This document shows, one piece after another, positions 36,877 to 45,687 of a stretch of DNA of 64,000 nt (position 1 is its first letter; each line of letters starts with the position of its first letter). A program made the translations under genes and the position numbers. The notes below the pieces were generated by a model. The model was not told the origin of the DNA. It did no database searches and saw only the letters and a program-made list of their open reading frames with translations. Location: the NCBI RefSeq assembly GCF_001681715.1, contig NZ_LNWY01000005.1, positions 544,845 through 608,844 of the forward strand, read 5' to 3'. Source of the stretch: Tritonibacter mobilis (lineage in GTDB: Bacteria > Pseudomonadota > Alphaproteobacteria > Rhodobacterales > Rhodobacteraceae).

Positions 36877-37596
36877 TCAGCTCCAGCTGACATCGCCCAG
36901 AAAAATATAGCCTGCGCCATAGATGGTTTTGATGAGGCGCGGGTTCTTGGGGTCCTCGCGCAGTTTTGTGCGCAGGCGCGAGACCCGCACATCCATGGCG
37001 CGGTCGAAACTGTCGCCCGCCCCTCCGCCCAGACGTTCCATCATCTGTGTGCGCGAGATCAGCCGCTTTGGGCTTTCCAGAAACAGCCTGAGCACCTCGC
37101 CTTCAGCGTGGGAAAAGGCTGTCTCGCCTCCGTTCTCATCCTCAAGCGCGTAGCGGTCGAAATGTGCGGTCCAGCCTGAGAATTGTGCGCGATCCCCGGA
37201 TGGCGTTTGACCACTACGCGGCGTGTCGCGCAGGCGCACCCGGATGCGCGCGACGACCTCGGCGGGATCAAATGGCTTGGTGATGTAATCATCCGCCCCC
37301 AGCTCCAGCCCTGTTACCCGATCCTGCACCTGTGCCCGGCCCGAGATGATGATGACGCTGGCGCCCTGTTCCAGCGCCAGCCGATGAACCAAAGCCAGCC
37401 CGTCGGTGTCGGGCAGTGACAGATCCACCAGACAGACATCCGGCGTCACCCGTTTGAGCGCCGCCTCGAAATCGCGCGCGCGGGAAAAGCTCTGCGTGCG
37501 ATAGCCCGCGTCTTCCAGTGTCTCGGTCAACAGCTGGCGGATCTCGGGCTCATCATCGAGGATTGTCACGAGCGGGGATTGATTGGCATCACGCAT
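36877..37596 (-). CDS. OmpR/PhoB-family response regulator
   Basis: The protein has 239 residues. The receiver domain has acidic 'LDDEPE', phospho-acceptor Asp in 'CLVDLSLPDTDG', Ser in 'IIISGRA' and Lys in 'ITKPFDP'. The C-terminal winged helix shows 'DVRVSRLRTKLREDPKNPR' and 'IKTIYGAGYIF'. Its start overlaps the kinase 3' end by 8 bases, so the two are coupled. It probably regulates the divergent ligase/ABC operon (inference). Confidence 0.95.
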   Translation of the reverse strand: MRDANQSPLVTILDDEPEIRQLLTETLEDAGYRTQSFSRARDFEAALKRVTPDVCLVDLSLPDTDGLALVHRLALEQGASVIIISGRAQVQDRVTGLELGADDYITKPFDPAEVVARIRVRLRDTPRSGQTPSGDRAQFSGWTAHFDRYALEDENGGETAFSHAEGEVLRLFLESPKRLISRTQMMERLGGGAGDSFDRAMDVRVSRLRTKLREDPKNPRLIKTIYGAGYIFLGDVSWS

Positions 37597-39493
37597 GGTC
37601 GGCCTTTTGTTGCAGGAGCGCCATCAGATGGGGGCTTTCAAAGGGTTTGGGCAACAGCGGCGCAGAGGCCAATGCCGCGCGGTAAAGCGGGTCCGTGTGG
37701 GGCAGGGAGGTCATCAACACGACCGGCGGCGCGTCTGGCCCGAGCCGCGCACAGAGATCGACACCAGTGGCCTCGCCCTCAAGTTTAATGTCCGACAGGA
37801 TCAGCGCGATCCCCTCCACATCGGCCAGTAGTGCTATGGCCTCGTCCACGCTGGTGGCCTCAATCACCGAATATCCAAGGTCCATCAACACTTGCCGGTA
37901 GGTCGCCCGGAGTGCGTCGCTGTCCTCCACCAACAGAGCAATGCCGCCCGCTGCCATGGGCGCTGGGCGGTGGGGCAGGCGCAAGGTGACCATGGCACCT
38001 GACACTGTGTTGCTGATGCGAATGTCACCGCCGGCGGATTTCACCATGTCATAGACCATCGACAGCCCGAGGCCCGAGCCTTCCTGACCTTTGGTGGTGA
38101 AAAATGGATTGAGCGCGTTTTCAAGGGCTTGCGTGGAAAACCCCGGACCTGTGTCATTCACGGAGAACTCAATCCATGTTTGCCCGACCAAATGGGCGGC
38201 AACAGTGATTTGTCCACTGGTGCCGCAGGCGTCACGGGCATTCAGGATCAGGTTCAAAAGCGCATCCTGCAACCGGCCCGGATCAAGAAGGAACCGACCC
38301 TCGCCAGTATTATCCAGCACGCTGAGGCCAATGCCCTGTGGCAGTGAGGGCGTGGCGAGGATTTTCATCTCCTCCAGCAGCGCGTGCAAATCAGTGGCTT
38401 GCGGGCGCAATCCCCGGTGACTTGTCATCTCCGCCATTCGGTCCAGCAGACGCCCCCCACGTCGTGCGGCCGATAGCGTGGCCTCAACCAGCTCGCCAGC
38501 ACCTTCGGGCAGAGAAATACGGGCCAGACGGGTCTGCATACCAAGGATAATAGTCAGCAGATTGGAGAAATCATGCGCCAGACCGCTGGTCATCTGTGCC
38601 GCGATTTCACGTTTGCGGGCCTGTTGCAGTGCGACACGGGTTTGGGTTTCCTCGGTCACGTCCATCGACAGGATAAAGACGCCGCCCTCATTGTCGGGCG
38701 TAAAGGCCACCCGCAGGCGGCGGCTGTCGTGATCCTCCGTGAACTCAAACACCGGGCTTTCGCCCTGATAGGCGGCGTCCAGATGCGGGGCAATGCGGCC
38801 ATATGCGGCTGGCCCCAGGGCGTCAGCAATATGTTCGCCAAGAATATCGGAGGGGCGCCCGGGAAACACCTTGTTCAGACGCCCGTTGGTGAAGGTGTAA
38901 TATCCCTCCGGGTCCACATGGGCGATATGCGCGGGCATCATTTCGGTGGTCAGGCGCGTGCGGGCCTCGGTCTGGGTGAGTTGACGCTTGGTTTCCTCCA
39001 GCGTGGTGATGGTCGCGGCCAGCTTGCGGTTGGTGGCCGAAAGCTCTTCGGTGTAGCTCATCACCTGATCCGAGAGTTCCTCGGACCGGGCGCGCAGCAA
39101 TTCCTCGACCCGTTTGGTACGGGTGATGTCAGTGTAAACGGTCACCCAGCCGCCCTGCGGCAGGGGCGCGCCCTCGATCGAAATCACATGCCCATTGGCG
39201 CGCTGGCGTTCGACATAATGAGGCACAAAGGCGCGGGCCTGATCGACACGCAGTTGCACGAAGGACTCGATGTCATCAATAGGGCCATAATCGCCCTGCT
39301 CCGCAATGAAGCGGATGGTGTCCCTGAAGGTGGCACCGACCTTGATCAATTCGGGGGGCAGAGAGAACATTTCCTGAAAGCGATGGTTGCAGGCGGCGAG
39401 GCGCAAATCACTGTCATAGATCGACATCGCCTGCGCAATCAGGTTGAGTCCGGCGTCAATCATCGCCATTCGCTGTGCTGTGGTTTGTTTCAT
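37589..39493 (-). CDS. PAS-domain hybrid sensor histidine kinase
   Basis: The protein has 634 residues and no membrane helix, so the signal is probably cytosolic. Order: N-terminal PAS ('AMSIYDSDLRLAACNHRFQE'), coiled coil (about 125-170), second PAS ('ARTRLTTEMMPAHIAHVDPE'), dimerisation domain with His in 'TSGLAHDFSNLLT', an ATPase domain ('LNLILNARDAC', 'DTGPGF', 'GSGLGLSMVYDMV'), and a C-terminal receiver (Asp in 'LILSDIKLEG', Lys in 'LPKPFES'). The start has an RBS (GGGGAG, 6 bases); the longer frame is unlikely. It is divergent from the acyl-CoA synthetase operon. Confidence 0.95.
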   Translation of the reverse strand: MKQTTAQRMAMIDAGLNLIAQAMSIYDSDLRLAACNHRFQEMFSLPPELIKVGATFRDTIRFIAEQGDYGPIDDIESFVQLRVDQARAFVPHYVERQRANGHVISIEGAPLPQGGWVTVYTDITRTKRVEELLRARSEELSDQVMSYTEELSATNRKLAATITTLEETKRQLTQTEARTRLTTEMMPAHIAHVDPEGYYTFTNGRLNKVFPGRPSDILGEHIADALGPAAYGRIAPHLDAAYQGESPVFEFTEDHDSRRLRVAFTPDNEGGVFILSMDVTEETQTRVALQQARKREIAAQMTSGLAHDFSNLLTIILGMQTRLARISLPEGAGELVEATLSAARRGGRLLDRMAEMTSHRGLRPQATDLHALLEEMKILATPSLPQGIGLSVLDNTGEGRFLLDPGRLQDALLNLILNARDACGTSGQITVAAHLVGQTWIEFSVNDTGPGFSTQALENALNPFFTTKGQEGSGLGLSMVYDMVKSAGGDIRISNTVSGAMVTLRLPHRPAPMAAGGIALLVEDSDALRATYRQVLMDLGYSVIEATSVDEAIALLADVEGIALILSDIKLEGEATGVDLCARLGPDAPPVVLMTSLPHTDPLYRAALASAPLLPKPFESPHLMALLQQKADHA

Positions 39494-39589
39494 TTGAGCT
39501 CCCCACGTATGGGCTAGCAGCTTGCGCAGCATTGGCAAAGCGGCTTCTTGCGCCGGTCGGCTCGGCCCCAGCGTCGCATTTTCGCGACC

Positions 39590-39644
39590 TTGTTACAATT
39601 CGATAGGTTTCAGAAATCATCGCGAAAAACTTGCTTTGTTACAA
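39590..39644. promoter_or_regulatory. candidate operator pair in the divergent kinase/ligase promoter region
   Basis: Two copies of TTGTTACAA (39590-39598 and 39636-39644) lie 46 bp apart in the 249-base divergent region; the second extends to TTTGTTACAAA, a near-palindrome. Further downstream a hairpin ATCCGGTC...GACCGGAT (39704-39725) sits just before the ligase RBS. These are possible sites for the adjacent response regulator. Confidence 0.45.
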
Positions 39645-39742
39645 AGGAGCAGTCCTAATGCGGACATAAGGATCGCACGCCGCACCTGTGGGAGAAGCGA
39701 TCAATCCGGTCGGGGAGGACCGGATATGGGAGGAGTAAATAC

Positions 39743-41728
39743 GTGTCTCAGACCGCTGCGCAGACATCGTCTGGCGCCGGGCAGCTTATGTCTGTTCCGG
39801 CCCTGCTGGAGAGAAACGCAACTGTCCATGCCAACCGCCCGGCCTACCGGGAAAAGGAGTTTGGCATCTGGCAAAGCTGGACCTGGAAGCAAACCGCCGA
39901 GGAAATCGAGGCGCTTGCACTGGGTCTGTTGAACCTCGGCGTGGCTGAGGGAGATTTTATCGCCATTATCGGTCGCAACCGGCCTTCGCTCTATTGGTCG
40001 ATGGTTGCGGCGCAAAGTGTTGGCGCGGTGCCGGTGCCTGTCTATCAGGATTCCAGCGCCGAAGAGATGGCCTATGTGCTTGATCACTGTGGTGCGGCCT
40101 ATGTGATCGCCGGCGATCAGGAGCAGGTCGACAAGGTCATCGAGGTCAAGGACCAACTGACCAACCTCAAGCACATGATCTACGTGGACCCGAAGGGCCT
40201 GCGCAAATACGACCATCACCAGTTGCATCAATATAGCCACGTGCAGGAACAGGGACGTGCCGCGCGCGATGAATTCAGCGATGATCTGGCGGCGCGCAAA
40301 GCCAAGCTCACTTATGATTCCATCTGCGTGATGCTCTATACGTCGGGCACCACCGGGCGGCCCAAGGGCGTGGTGCTCTCCAATCGCAATGTTGTCGAGA
40401 GCGCCAAGAACGTGAGCATGTTCGACAAGCTCACCGAAAAAGAAGACATCCTGTCCTATCTGCCGATGGCCTGGGTGGGGGATTTCATCTTTTCGCTGGG
40501 GCAGTCCTACTGGTGCGGGTTCTGTGTCAATTGCCCCGAGAGCGAAGACACCATGATGACCGATCTGCGTGAGATCGGTCCAACCTATTTCTTTGCACCG
40601 CCGCGCGTTTTTGAGGGTCAGCTGACCAATGTGATGATCCGCATGGAAGACGCAGGAAAGCTGAAGCAGAAGATGTTTCATCACTTCTTGGCCCATGCCA
40701 AGAAAGTCGGCGGTCTGATCCTGGATGGCAAACCCGTCGGCATGATGGACCGGTTGAAGTATCGCCTTGGGGATCTCTTGGTCTACGGTCCCCTGAAGGA
40801 TACGCTTGGCTATGGCCGTATCCGTGTCGGCTATACGGCGGGGGAGGCGATCGGGCCGGAGATTTTTGATTTCTACCGCTCGCTGGGGATCAACCTCAAA
40901 CAGCTTTATGGTCAGACAGAGGCCACGGTATTCATCACCGTGCAGCCCGATGGCGAAGTGCGCGCCGATACCGTGGGCGTGCCTGCGCCAGATGTGGAGA
41001 TCAAGATCGACGACAAGGGCGAGATCCATTACCGCTCGCCGGGCACTTTTGTCGAATACTACAAGAACGCGGAAGCCACCGCCTCGACCAAGGACGCCGA
41101 GGGGTGGGTCGCCACGGGCGATGCGGGCTTTATCGAGGAAAGTTCCGGCCATCTGCGGATTATCGACCGGGCCAAGGATGTTGGCAAAATGGCCAGCGGC
41201 GCGATGTTTGCGCCGAAATACGTCGAGAACAAGCTGAAGTTCTATCCGGATATTCTGGAGGCGGTGCTGTTTGGCAATGGCCGCGACCGTTGTGTGGCCT
41301 TCATCAACATCGACCTCACGGCGGTGGGCAACTGGGCGGAGCGCAACAATATCGCCTATGCCTCCTATCAGGAGCTGGCCGGTCATCCGCGCGTGCTGGA
41401 GACTATCCGGAACCATGTGGAGGCAGTGAATGCCTCGGTGGCGCAGGATGAGATGCTGTCGGGCTGTCAGGTGCATCGCTTTGTGGTGCTGCACAAGGAA
41501 CTAGACGCAGATGATGGTGAAATGACGCGGACCCGCAAAGTGCGCCGTCGCATCGTCGAGGAGAAATTCGCCGACATTATTGCCGCGCTTTATGATGGCT
41601 CCGAGCAGATCTCGACCCGGACCGAAGTGACCTATGAAGACGGTCGCAAAGGCGCGATCAGTGCGACGCTGACCTGTGTGGATGCGAAGGTGCAATCACC
41701 CATGGCGCAGCAGGTGGCAGCGGAATGA
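39743..41728 (+). CDS. AMP-binding acyl-CoA synthetase (long-chain type)
   Basis: The protein has 661 residues. It has the ATP-binding P-loop 'YTSGTTGRPKGVVLS' (about 196-210), 'YGQTEATVF', adenylate-binding 'ATGDAGFI', and 'RAKDVGKMASG'. It forms an acyl-AMP and then acyl-CoA from a carboxylic acid. The size and wording fit the FadD-like long-chain or aryl branch; the substrate is unknown. The start is GTG at 39743 with a strong RBS (GGAGGAG). It heads an operon with a HAAT importer, suggesting activation of the imported substrate. Confidence 0.93.
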   Translation: MSQTAAQTSSGAGQLMSVPALLERNATVHANRPAYREKEFGIWQSWTWKQTAEEIEALALGLLNLGVAEGDFIAIIGRNRPSLYWSMVAAQSVGAVPVPVYQDSSAEEMAYVLDHCGAAYVIAGDQEQVDKVIEVKDQLTNLKHMIYVDPKGLRKYDHHQLHQYSHVQEQGRAARDEFSDDLAARKAKLTYDSICVMLYTSGTTGRPKGVVLSNRNVVESAKNVSMFDKLTEKEDILSYLPMAWVGDFIFSLGQSYWCGFCVNCPESEDTMMTDLREIGPTYFFAPPRVFEGQLTNVMIRMEDAGKLKQKMFHHFLAHAKKVGGLILDGKPVGMMDRLKYRLGDLLVYGPLKDTLGYGRIRVGYTAGEAIGPEIFDFYRSLGINLKQLYGQTEATVFITVQPDGEVRADTVGVPAPDVEIKIDDKGEIHYRSPGTFVEYYKNAEATASTKDAEGWVATGDAGFIEESSGHLRIIDRAKDVGKMASGAMFAPKYVENKLKFYPDILEAVLFGNGRDRCVAFINIDLTAVGNWAERNNIAYASYQELAGHPRVLETIRNHVEAVNASVAQDEMLSGCQVHRFVVLHKELDADDGEMTRTRKVRRRIVEEKFADIIAALYDGSEQISTRTEVTYEDGRKGAISATLTCVDAKVQSPMAQQVAAE

Positions 41729-41812
41729 CGGCTTTGACGACGCTCGTGCAGGCAAGCTGCACATCGCCCCGCCCGCCGTCCCGTCTGGCGCGAAATTCCA
41801 AAGGAGTGGCCC

Positions 41813-42631
41813 ATGCTTGATGCGGCTGAGAGCTATGTGACCGAGGATGGCCGCACCATTGGCGGCGTGGTCATGGAGATGAAGAACATCACCCTGCGCT
41901 TTGGCGGCGTGGTGGCGATCAAGGATATCTCCTTTGACATCCGCGAAGGGGAAATCCGCGCGATCATCGGCCCGAACGGTGCCGGTAAATCCTCGATGCT
42001 GAACGTGATTTCGGGTTTTTACGTGCCGCAAGAAGGCGAGGTCTGGTTTCATGGGGCCAAACGCCCCCCGATGAAACCCTATGAGGTGGCCCGGCAGGGG
42101 ATCGCGCGTACGTTCCAGAATATCGCGCTGTTCGATGGTATGAGCGTGCTCGACAACGTGATGACCGGCCGGTTGAACTACATGAAGGCGGGCATGTTCC
42201 AGCAGGCCTTCTGGAAGGGCCGCGCCGAGAAAGAAGAGGTCGAGAACCGCGAAGTCGTGGAAAAGATCATCGACTTTCTTGAAATTCAGGCGATCCGCAA
42301 AACGCCCGTCGCGCGCCTGCCCTATGGTCTGAAGAAACGCGTCGAACTGGCCCGCGCATTGGCGGCAGAGCCGAAGCTGTTGCTGCTGGATGAGCCGATG
42401 GCCGGCATGAATGTCGAGGAAAAAGAGGACATGTCCCGCTTTATTCTCGATGTGAACGACGAGTTTGGCACCACCATTGCCCTGATTGAGCACGATATGG
42501 GCGTGGTCATGGACCTGTCTGATCGGGTGGTGGTGATGGATTACGGCAAGAAGATTGGCGATGGCACACCGGACGAAGTGCGCAACAACCAAGACGTCAT
42601 CGACGCCTATCTGGGGGTGTCTCATGACTGA
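41813..42631 (+). CDS. livG: branched-chain-type ABC transporter ATP-binding protein LivG
   Basis: The protein has 272 residues. Walker A is 'GPNGAGKSSMLNVISG', the Q-loop 'RTFQNIALFDGMSVLDN' is the LivG-type, the signature is degenerate 'LPYGLKKRVELARALA', and Walker B is 'LLLLDEPMAGMN'. The C terminus 'DVIDAYLG' is LivG-like. RBS AAGGAG is 6 bases ahead. The imperfect signature (YG for SGG) is usual in this subfamily. The gene is named by family; the ligand need not be an amino acid. Confidence 0.94.
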   Translation: MLDAAESYVTEDGRTIGGVVMEMKNITLRFGGVVAIKDISFDIREGEIRAIIGPNGAGKSSMLNVISGFYVPQEGEVWFHGAKRPPMKPYEVARQGIARTFQNIALFDGMSVLDNVMTGRLNYMKAGMFQQAFWKGRAEKEEVENREVVEKIIDFLEIQAIRKTPVARLPYGLKKRVELARALAAEPKLLLLDEPMAGMNVEEKEDMSRFILDVNDEFGTTIALIEHDMGVVMDLSDRVVVMDYGKKIGDGTPDEVRNNQDVIDAYLGVSHD

Positions 42632-42669
42632 TCTCGCCTGCACAATTGTAATGAACAAGGAGGCGGACC

Positions 42670-43656
42670 ATGCCTGATCAACTGATCTTTGCCATGGAAG
42701 TGACGCTGAACGGGCTGATGGCCGGGGTGCTCTATGCGCTGGTCGCGCTGGGCTTCGTGCTGATCTACAAGGCCTCTGGTATCTTCAACTACGCCCAAGG
42801 CGTGATGGCGCTGTTTGCGGCCATGACGCTGGTGGGGATCATGCAGGGGCAGGTGCCGTTTTCGCATGTGATCAACGCGGTCTTTGGCGGCCATATCACC
42901 CATTTTGGCTGGACGGTTCCCTCATTCGTCGCAATCCTGATGACGGTTGCGGTGATGGTTCTGTTGGCGTGGCTGGTGCAGGTCCTCGTGATGAAACACC
43001 TCGTGGGGCAAGAGCCGATCATCCTCTTTATGGCCACCATCGGGCTTGCCTATTTCCTCGAAGGTGTGGCGGATCTGATGTGGGGGTCCGAGATCAAGAC
43101 GCTTGATGTGGGCCTGCCACAAGGGATCAACCTCTGGATTGACGAGACGACCTTTGGGATCTTCGGGTACGGCTTCTTTATCGACAATCTCGATATCGTG
43201 GCGACGGTCATCGCAGCGCTTCTGGTCACCGGCCTCGTGTTGTTCAGCCAATACACCAAGCAAGGCCGGGCCATGCGCGCGGTGGCGGATGATCACCAGG
43301 CGGCGCTGTCGGTGGGGATTTCGCTGAACTTCATCTGGGTGCTGGTCTGGTCGGTTGCGGGATTTGTCGCGCTGGTTGCCGGCATCATGTGGGGCACAAA
43401 ATCTGGCGTGCAGTTCTCGCTGTCGCTGATCGCGCTCAAGGCCCTGCCAGTGCTGATGCTGGGTGGTTTCACCTCGATCCCCGGGGCCATTGTGGGCGGG
43501 CTGATCATCGGCGTGGGCGAGAAACTCTTTGAGTTCCTCATCGGCCCGATGGTGGGCGGTGCCACCGAGAACTGGTTTGCCTATGTTCTGGCGCTGATTT
43601 TCCTCGTGTTCCGCCCACAGGGCCTCTTTGGCGAGAAGATCATTGAGCGGGTTTGA
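42670..43656 (+). CDS. livH: branched-chain-type ABC transporter permease LivH
   Basis: The protein has 328 residues with about eight hydrophobic helices. It shows the LivH pattern 'NGLMAGVLYALVALGFVLIY' and 'GIFNYAQGVMALFAAM' near the N terminus, and 'ALPVLMLGGFTSIPGAIVGG' near the C terminus. It forms the membrane channel with LivM. Thirty-eight bases separate it from livG. Confidence 0.94.
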   Translation: MPDQLIFAMEVTLNGLMAGVLYALVALGFVLIYKASGIFNYAQGVMALFAAMTLVGIMQGQVPFSHVINAVFGGHITHFGWTVPSFVAILMTVAVMVLLAWLVQVLVMKHLVGQEPIILFMATIGLAYFLEGVADLMWGSEIKTLDVGLPQGINLWIDETTFGIFGYGFFIDNLDIVATVIAALLVTGLVLFSQYTKQGRAMRAVADDHQAALSVGISLNFIWVLVWSVAGFVALVAGIMWGTKSGVQFSLSLIALKALPVLMLGGFTSIPGAIVGGLIIGVGEKLFEFLIGPMVGGATENWFAYVLALIFLVFRPQGLFGEKIIERV

Positions 43657-43692
43657 GGCGCATATCCTCCCCCCCTCCGGCGGTGTGCAGAC

Positions 43693-44115
43693 TCAGTTCT
43701 GCATCCGCTGGAAGGCGGCGATGACCACGGCGGCGAAGACCGTGACTGCGAGCGTCAATGCAATGGTGATATCCCCAATCAGCCGTCCGATGAGGAAGGT
43801 CATCAAGCCTGCGGCGCAGAGCCCCACGAGAATAAGCCCCCAGAAGAACGACATGTCATGGCTCTCGGCAGGATCCGACTGCGGAGCCACCATCGGTGCG
43901 GCGCGGCGCGCGGAGGACGTGGCGGCCGGGCGTGGCCTTGGACGCGCCGCTTTCGCTGCAGCAGCGCCACGCGCACGCGGTCCGGCGGGTTCTACCTCGG
44001 CATCTTCGACCATCGACAATAGCTTTGACCGGGCATCGGCATATTGCGCATCGGTCAGGTCACCTCGTTTCCGTGCAGCATCCAGCTGCCGGAGTCTCTC
44101 CAGCATTACGGTCAT
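43693..44115 (-). CDS. SHOCT-like small membrane protein, antisense within the operon
   Basis: The protein has 140 residues. The N-terminal 'RLRQLDAARKRGDLTDAQYA' resembles a SHOCT oligomerisation motif; a basic Ala/Pro/Arg-rich linker (about 45-75) follows; two C-terminal hydrophobic helices end the protein ('FFWGLILVGLCAAGLMTFLIG'; 'ITIALTLAVTVFAAVVIAAF'). It is encoded opposite to the surrounding liv genes. The ATG at 44115 is chosen; a GTG at 44124 is also possible. It has no assigned function. Confidence 0.75.
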   Translation of the reverse strand: MTVMLERLRQLDAARKRGDLTDAQYADARSKLLSMVEDAEVEPAGPRARGAAAAKAARPRPRPAATSSARRAAPMVAPQSDPAESHDMSFFWGLILVGLCAAGLMTFLIGRLIGDITIALTLAVTVFAAVVIAAFQRMQN

Positions 44116-44217
44116 ATCACCCACTCACTTTTCCCACGCGCAACGTGCTGGTGAGATTGGGGCAAAATGTGGCGAAACGCGGAAACCTGACGAAATGGTT
44201 AACGGAGAGGCCCTGTT

Positions 44218-44478
44218 ATGAGCAAGCTGATCGCTGTGCTGAACGTCATTGCGTGGTCTGGATTCTGGGCCTTTGGCTACCTTGCGCTGACGGGCGAGGG
44301 GTACTCCACCGGGCAGATCACCATCGCGACCCTGTTGGCGGCACTGGGTCTGTTTGGTGGGCTCTTCGCCTATCTGAAACTTGTGCGGATCTCAGAGCGC
44401 AAAGGCTACGCGAAACCCTCTAACCGCATGACTCGCGGTCAGCGGGATGAGGCACAGTCCAACTGGGGAGAGGTCTGA
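44218..44478 (+). CDS. small two-helix membrane protein of the liv-type operon
   Basis: The protein has 86 residues. Two hydrophobic helices ('LIAVLNVIAWSGFWAFGYLA' and 'ITIATLLAALGLFGGLFAYL') are followed by a basic cytosolic tail ('RISERKGYAKPSNR'). RBS GGAGAGG precedes the ATG. It lies between the two permease genes in the operon direction, so it may be an accessory of the transporter. I recognise no family. Confidence 0.8.
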   Translation: MSKLIAVLNVIAWSGFWAFGYLALTGEGYSTGQITIATLLAALGLFGGLFAYLKLVRISERKGYAKPSNRMTRGQRDEAQSNWGEV

Positions 44479-44513
44479 TGCAGAACGATAAATTCAAAGA
44501 AGGGAGCCTCTGA
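44478..44513 (+). other. possible micro-ORF between the small membrane protein and livM
   Basis: An 11-codon frame (MQNDKFKEGSL) starts at an ATG overlapping the stop of the preceding gene (TGATG), preceded by GGGGAGAG, and stops 3 bases before the livM ATG. The livM RBS (GGGAG) lies inside it. It may couple translation of livM to its upstream neighbour, or be chance. Confidence 0.3.
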
Positions 44514-44516
44514 GCC

Positions 44517-45593
44517 ATGTTCTACCGTGAAGCCGGGGATTTCAAACTCTCCTATGTCGAGGACAGTCAGACCTTTCCGATCAAATTCGACCGCTACCGC
44601 TATTATGCGGTGCTGGCCGTGGCCTTTGGTGTGGTGCCGTTTCTGGTCAATGACTACTGGGTCAATGCGATCCTGTTGCCCTTCCTGATCTACGCGATCG
44701 CGGCGATCGGGCTGAACATCCTTGTTGGTTACTGCGGGCAGGTCTCGCTGGGCACCGGGGGCTTCATGGCGGTGGGCGCTTACGCTTGCTACAAGCTGAT
44801 GACGGCCTTTCCCGAGGTGTCCATGTTCATCCACGTGTTACTGGCGGGGGGAATCACCGGGCTGGTCTGTGTGCTGTTTGGTTTGCCCAGTTTGCGCATC
44901 AAGGGCTTTTACCTTGCGGTGGCAACCTTGGCGGCGCAGTTCTTTCTGGTCTGGCTCTTCAACCGGGTGCCGTGGTTCTACAACTACTCGGCCTCTGGCC
45001 AGATCAACGCACCGGAACGGGACGTGTTTGGCATTATCATCACCGGCCCCAATGCACCGGCTTGGGCGACCTATATGTTCTGTCTGATTTTCCTGACCTT
45101 CTGCGCCATTATGGCTCGCAATCTGACACGGGGCACCCAAGGGCGTACGTGGATGGCGATCCGCGACATGGACATTGCGGCTGAAATCATCGGCGTGAAC
45201 CCCCTGAAGGCAAAAATGACAGCCTTTGCAGTCTCGGGCTTTTTTGTCGGCATCTCCGGGGCGCTGTTCTTCTCGGTCTATCTCGGCGCGGTCGAGGTCG
45301 GTGAGGCCTTTGGCATCAACAAGTCGTTCCTCGTGCTGTTCATGGTCATCATCGGCGGATTGGGATCGATCTTTGGCTCTTTTGCGGGCGCTGCATTTCT
45401 GGTGCTGCTGCCGGTGATCCTCAAGGTCGTAGGCGTCGACTGGCTGGGCTGGCCCACGGATATCGTGGCGCATTTCCAGCTGGTGATTGTTGGCGCGCTG
45501 ATCATCACGTTCCTGATCCTTGAGCCGCATGGCCTTGCGCAGCTCTGGCGCGTTGCCAAAGAAAAACTGCGTCTCTGGCCGTTCCCGCACTAG
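44517..45593 (+). CDS. livM: branched-chain-type ABC transporter permease LivM
   Basis: The protein has 358 residues with about nine or ten helices. The LivM pattern 'AIAAIGLNILVGYCGQVSLG' near residue 60-80 and 'FMVIIGGLGSIFGSFAGAAF' near the C terminus identify it. 'ARNLTRGTQGRTWMAIRDMD' is the cytosolic coupling region. It pairs with LivH. Confidence 0.94.
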   Translation: MFYREAGDFKLSYVEDSQTFPIKFDRYRYYAVLAVAFGVVPFLVNDYWVNAILLPFLIYAIAAIGLNILVGYCGQVSLGTGGFMAVGAYACYKLMTAFPEVSMFIHVLLAGGITGLVCVLFGLPSLRIKGFYLAVATLAAQFFLVWLFNRVPWFYNYSASGQINAPERDVFGIIITGPNAPAWATYMFCLIFLTFCAIMARNLTRGTQGRTWMAIRDMDIAAEIIGVNPLKAKMTAFAVSGFFVGISGALFFSVYLGAVEVGEAFGINKSFLVLFMVIIGGLGSIFGSFAGAAFLVLLPVILKVVGVDWLGWPTDIVAHFQLVIVGALIITFLILEPHGLAQLWRVAKEKLRLWPFPH

Positions 45594-45687
45594 CGAGCAG
45601 GATCACAAGACATTCGCCGGGGGCGGCAAGAGGAGGTCGGCCCCGAACTATAAAAACATCGGAAAAATTCAGGGAGGATGACACCCG

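Noticed and set aside
39701..41494. 597-codon minus-strand open frame opposite the acyl-CoA synthetase
   Set aside because: It mirrors a clear AMP-binding enzyme on the plus strand, has His/Arg-rich composition typical of antisense high-GC frames, and has no recognisable domain.
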